Shown in pieces: positions 23,498-25,036 of a stretch of 25,036 bases of DNA. The stretch's first letter is position 1. The number at the start of each line of letters is the position of its first letter. The stretch lies in the IMG/VR virus record IMGVR_UViG_3300008450_000413, positions 1-25,036 of that record; one strand, given 5' to 3'. This DNA comes from a virus. The notes under the pieces were generated by a model. That model worked only from the letters and a program-made list of their open reading frames with translations. It made no database searches and was not told the origin of the DNA. A program made the translations under genes and the position numbers.

Positions 23498-23507
23498 GGA
23501 GAATGTT

Positions 23508-23567
23508 ATGGTAAAGAAAGCAATGGGCAGAGGGCGTGGACGAGGCAAGAAGCCACCAAAGCGTTGA
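23508..23567 (+). CDS. Basic Gly-Arg micropeptide, 19 aa
   Basis: A perfect AAGGAG (23496-23501) stands 6 bases before this ATG, and the ORF encodes MVKKAMGRGRGRGKKPPKR, almost entirely Lys, Arg and Gly. It overlaps the next gene in another frame by 32 bases. Similar short Arg/Gly-rich ORFs occur after portals in related phages, as far as I recall. It could be a real nucleic-acid-binding micropeptide, or a leader coupling ribosomes onto the next gene, or the N-terminus of a +1-frameshift fusion. It is short, so coding status is moderate. Confidence 0.55.
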   Translation: MVKKAMGRGRGRGKKPPKR

Positions 23568-23886
23568 TTGGTTAGCCTACTTCAAGAGCATTCAACAAGA
23601 GTGCCCTTGGAGTCTGGCTGCATACCAACGAAATCTAATTGATATAGTTGATTGGGTGCCAGGTGCCACAATCACAGGACTAGATCACTATTCTGCTAGA
23701 ATGTATATTGTAGATTACCCTGATTCAGTGGTTGAAGCCATGGCAGTAGAATTGGATTCAAATGATCAAGAATCAGAATGGTTGTTTTCATATCCTGGCT
23801 ATGGAGATTTTGCAACACCAGTTAAGGTGTTAATACAACAGAATAGAACTCAATTAAACGATCTAAGAAGTCGTTTATCTGTGTGA
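23536..23886 (+). CDS. Conserved small phage protein after portal, 116 aa
   Basis: The conserved-looking part begins near residue 11: DWLAYFKSIQQECPWSLAAY, then IVDWVPGATITGLDHYSARM, SEWLFSYPGYGDFATPVKVL and IQQNRTQLNDLRSRLSV. This W-L-x-Y-x-x-S-I...C-P-W-S pattern with a C-terminal L-I-Q-Q-N/D-R is familiar from genes next to DUF4055 portals; its function is unknown. No ATG is available; the only in-frame start is the GTG at 23536, inside the micro-ORF and without a good ribosome binding site. Expression through re-initiation or a +1 shift from the micro-ORF is possible. The product is probably head-associated or cytoplasmic. Confidence 0.7.
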   Translation: MDEARSHQSVDWLAYFKSIQQECPWSLAAYQRNLIDIVDWVPGATITGLDHYSARMYIVDYPDSVVEAMAVELDSNDQESEWLFSYPGYGDFATPVKVLIQQNRTQLNDLRSRLSV

Positions 23887-23900
23887 TTAAGTAGAACACA

Positions 23901-23908
23901 CATAAATA
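23901..23908 (+). promoter_or_regulatory. Late-promoter-like box CATAAATA
   Basis: CATAAATA, one mismatch from TATAAATA, sits 36 bases before the scaffold ATG in a 58-base gap. AGAGGTG follows as the ribosome binding site. A short GTGTG/CACAC inverted repeat (23879-23902) lies just upstream. Promoter function is inferred from the recurring motif. Confidence 0.4.
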
Positions 23909-23944
23909 ACTCTACTAATAACTCATAAGAGAGGTGATGCTACA

Positions 23945-24628
23945 ATGACAGACAATTCATTGGTGACAGACAACGCAACTGATGCGGCAACTGAACAAAC
24001 TGAAAATCAGGCAACGGCGACTAAGACTTATACACAAGATGAAGTAGATGGCATGATGGCTCGTATGAAAGGGTCATTACAAAAGAAACTTCTAAAGCCA
24101 TACGAAGATTTGGGTGATCCTGATGAACTACGCAGTATAAAAACTGAGTGGGAAAAAAAGCAACAGGAACAACAGATCAAGCGTGGCGAGTTTGAAAAGA
24201 CTCTGCAGGAATTAGCCGCTAAGAAAGACGCTGAGATTCAGAAGAGAGATTCAGTGATTAAGGAATACAAAGTGAATACGCCATTACTATCAGCGGCAGC
24301 ACAATATCGTGCAGTCAATGCTGAACAGGTCAAGGCACTACTATCACACAATGTAAGACTTAATTCTGAAGGTGATGTAGAAGTGGTAGCCAATGATGGC
24401 AGTGTTCGTTATTCAGATACGGGTGCTCCATTGGGTGTGAATGACCTAGTGCGTGAATTCTTAGATTCGAATCCGCATTTTGTTCAATCAAGCCCCTCAA
24501 CTACCAACTCCAAGTCATCTGTTTCAAATTCTAGTCCCGGCAAATTAGACATATCCTCATTGGATATGAAAGATCCAGAACACCGTAGACAATACGCAGA
24601 ATATCGTAAAGTCAATGGTCTAGCCTAA
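23945..24628 (+). CDS. Capsid scaffolding protein
   Basis: This 227-residue, highly charged protein lies directly before the capsid gene, the scaffold position. The N-terminus is acidic and Thr-rich, followed by YTQDEVDGMMARMKGSLQKK, a motif familiar from scaffold/Gp20-type proteins. A long helix follows (RSIKTEWEKKQQEQQIKRGE and QELAAKKDAEIQKRDSVIKE, coiled-coil). The middle has TPLLSAAAQYRAVNAEQVKA and a C-terminal Ser/Asn-rich linker before DMKDPEHRRQYAEYRK. Such proteins guide capsid assembly and leave before maturation. No protease is fused, and none is seen in the window. AGAGGTG lies about 9 bases before the ATG. Confidence 0.85.
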   Translation: MTDNSLVTDNATDAATEQTENQATATKTYTQDEVDGMMARMKGSLQKKLLKPYEDLGDPDELRSIKTEWEKKQQEQQIKRGEFEKTLQELAAKKDAEIQKRDSVIKEYKVNTPLLSAAAQYRAVNAEQVKALLSHNVRLNSEGDVEVVANDGSVRYSDTGAPLGVNDLVREFLDSNPHFVQSSPSTTNSKSSVSNSSPGKLDISSLDMKDPEHRRQYAEYRKVNGLA

Positions 24629-24647
24629 TTACTAAAGGAGATTTATT

Positions 24648-25036
24648 ATGGCCGGTTCAACAACCACAAGTCTAAATGACTTACTACCCTCGATCGTTGC
24701 AGAAGCAATGTTCGTGGCAAACGAGCGTTCCATTATGCGTGGACTCGTTAAGAACTACAACATCCCATCAAACAGTGGAAAAACAATCACAGTTCCAATC
24801 TACCCAGCACAAACTGCGGCAGCATTGACAGAAGGTGATGAGATTTCCAACACTGAAGTTGCCACAAATGGTGTCACTCTAACAGTGGCCACAAACGCAA
24901 TCAGAACCATCGTGACTGACTTGGCTCGCACATCTAGTGCAAGCAATGTGGTTGCAGACATTGGTCGTTTGTTTGGTGAAGCAATTGCCAAGAAGATTGA
25001 CAAGGACCTAATTGCCTTGTTCACTAACTTTGCAAC
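24648..25036 (+). CDS. Major capsid protein, 3'-truncated by window end
   Basis: The ATG at 24648 is preceded by AAAGGAG (24634-24640). The first 129 residues read MAGSTTTSLNDLLPSIVAEA and contain NERSIMRGLVKNYNIPSNSG, KTITVPIYPA and EISNTEVATNGVTLTVATNA followed by IRTIVTDLARTSS. Near the end come GRLFGEAIAKKIDKDLIALF. This matches the N-terminal arm and first domain of HK97-fold phage coat proteins, and its position after the scaffold is diagnostic. The gene runs off the window, so length and C-terminus are unknown. Confidence 0.88.
   Translation, partial: MAGSTTTSLNDLLPSIVAEAMFVANERSIMRGLVKNYNIPSNSGKTITVPIYPAQTAAALTEGDEISNTEVATNGVTLTVATNAIRTIVTDLARTSSASNVVADIGRLFGEAIAKKIDKDLIALFTNFA

Noticed and set aside
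23879-23902. GTGTG/CACAC inverted repeat after the 116-residue gene as a terminator
   Set aside because: The stem is only 5 bp and AT-rich sequence without a T run follows.
846-25024. Minus-strand open frames, for example at 846-1079, 6379-6642, 14818-15261 and 17808-18053
   Set aside because: Each lies opposite a well-supported plus-strand gene, has no ribosome binding site or recognisable motif, and shows low-complexity shadows of the coding strand.
1-25036. CRISPR array, insertion sequence, integrase or repressor
   Set aside because: No regularly spaced identical repeats, transposase motifs, or integrase/repressor-like proteins were found in the window.

Overview
The window is about 25 kb of a tailed double-stranded DNA bacteriophage genome. 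Every credible gene lies on the + strand, packed almost without gaps and often joined by ATGA, TAATG or 8-base overlaps. A tape measure protein, a tail-assembly chaperone pair with a -1 frameshift site and a lambda J-type tail tip protein point to a long, non-contractile tail (siphovirus type). The low-complexity LamG and fibre proteins resemble those of uncultured aquatic phages. The host cannot be named. No integrase, repressor or lysogeny gene was seen, but the genome is incomplete at both ends.

Layout. (1) 1-8860, tail: end of the tail assembly chaperone with its -1 frameshift extension, tape measure protein, two distal tail/hub-type proteins, a GNAT-like protein and the 1380-residue J-type protein. 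(2) 8870-10467: two further virion-type proteins and a small coiled-coil/membrane protein that may be a holin, closed by a strong hairpin terminator. (3) 10531-13088, an accessory island of six small non-structural genes. It holds two structured non-coding stretches (10532-10631 and 11106-11205, the second with a possible pseudoknot), a terminator and a sigma70-like promoter. (4) 13081-20272, adhesion: a coiled-coil protein, two fibre proteins sharing an N-terminal domain, a separately transcribed small virion protein, a triple-LamG protein, a 795-residue repeat protein with a central lectin-like domain, and a putative fibre-tail adaptor. (5) 20274-25036, packaging and head: small and large terminase, portal, a 19-codon basic micro-ORF overlapping a small conserved gene, scaffold, and the start of the major capsid gene.

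The terminase and portal would package DNA into a shell built from scaffold and capsid proteins. The chaperones and tape measure would set up the tail, the J-type protein would form its tip, and the fibre/LamG set would bind the cell surface. The island probably carries regulatory or DNA-metabolism functions, but none of its proteins can be assigned firmly.

The least explained signals are the two structured RNA-like regions, a recurring TAAATA box in front of genes, the 20-residue and 9-residue protein repeats, and small ORFs below 60 codons. All names come from reading motifs by eye; no database search was possible.
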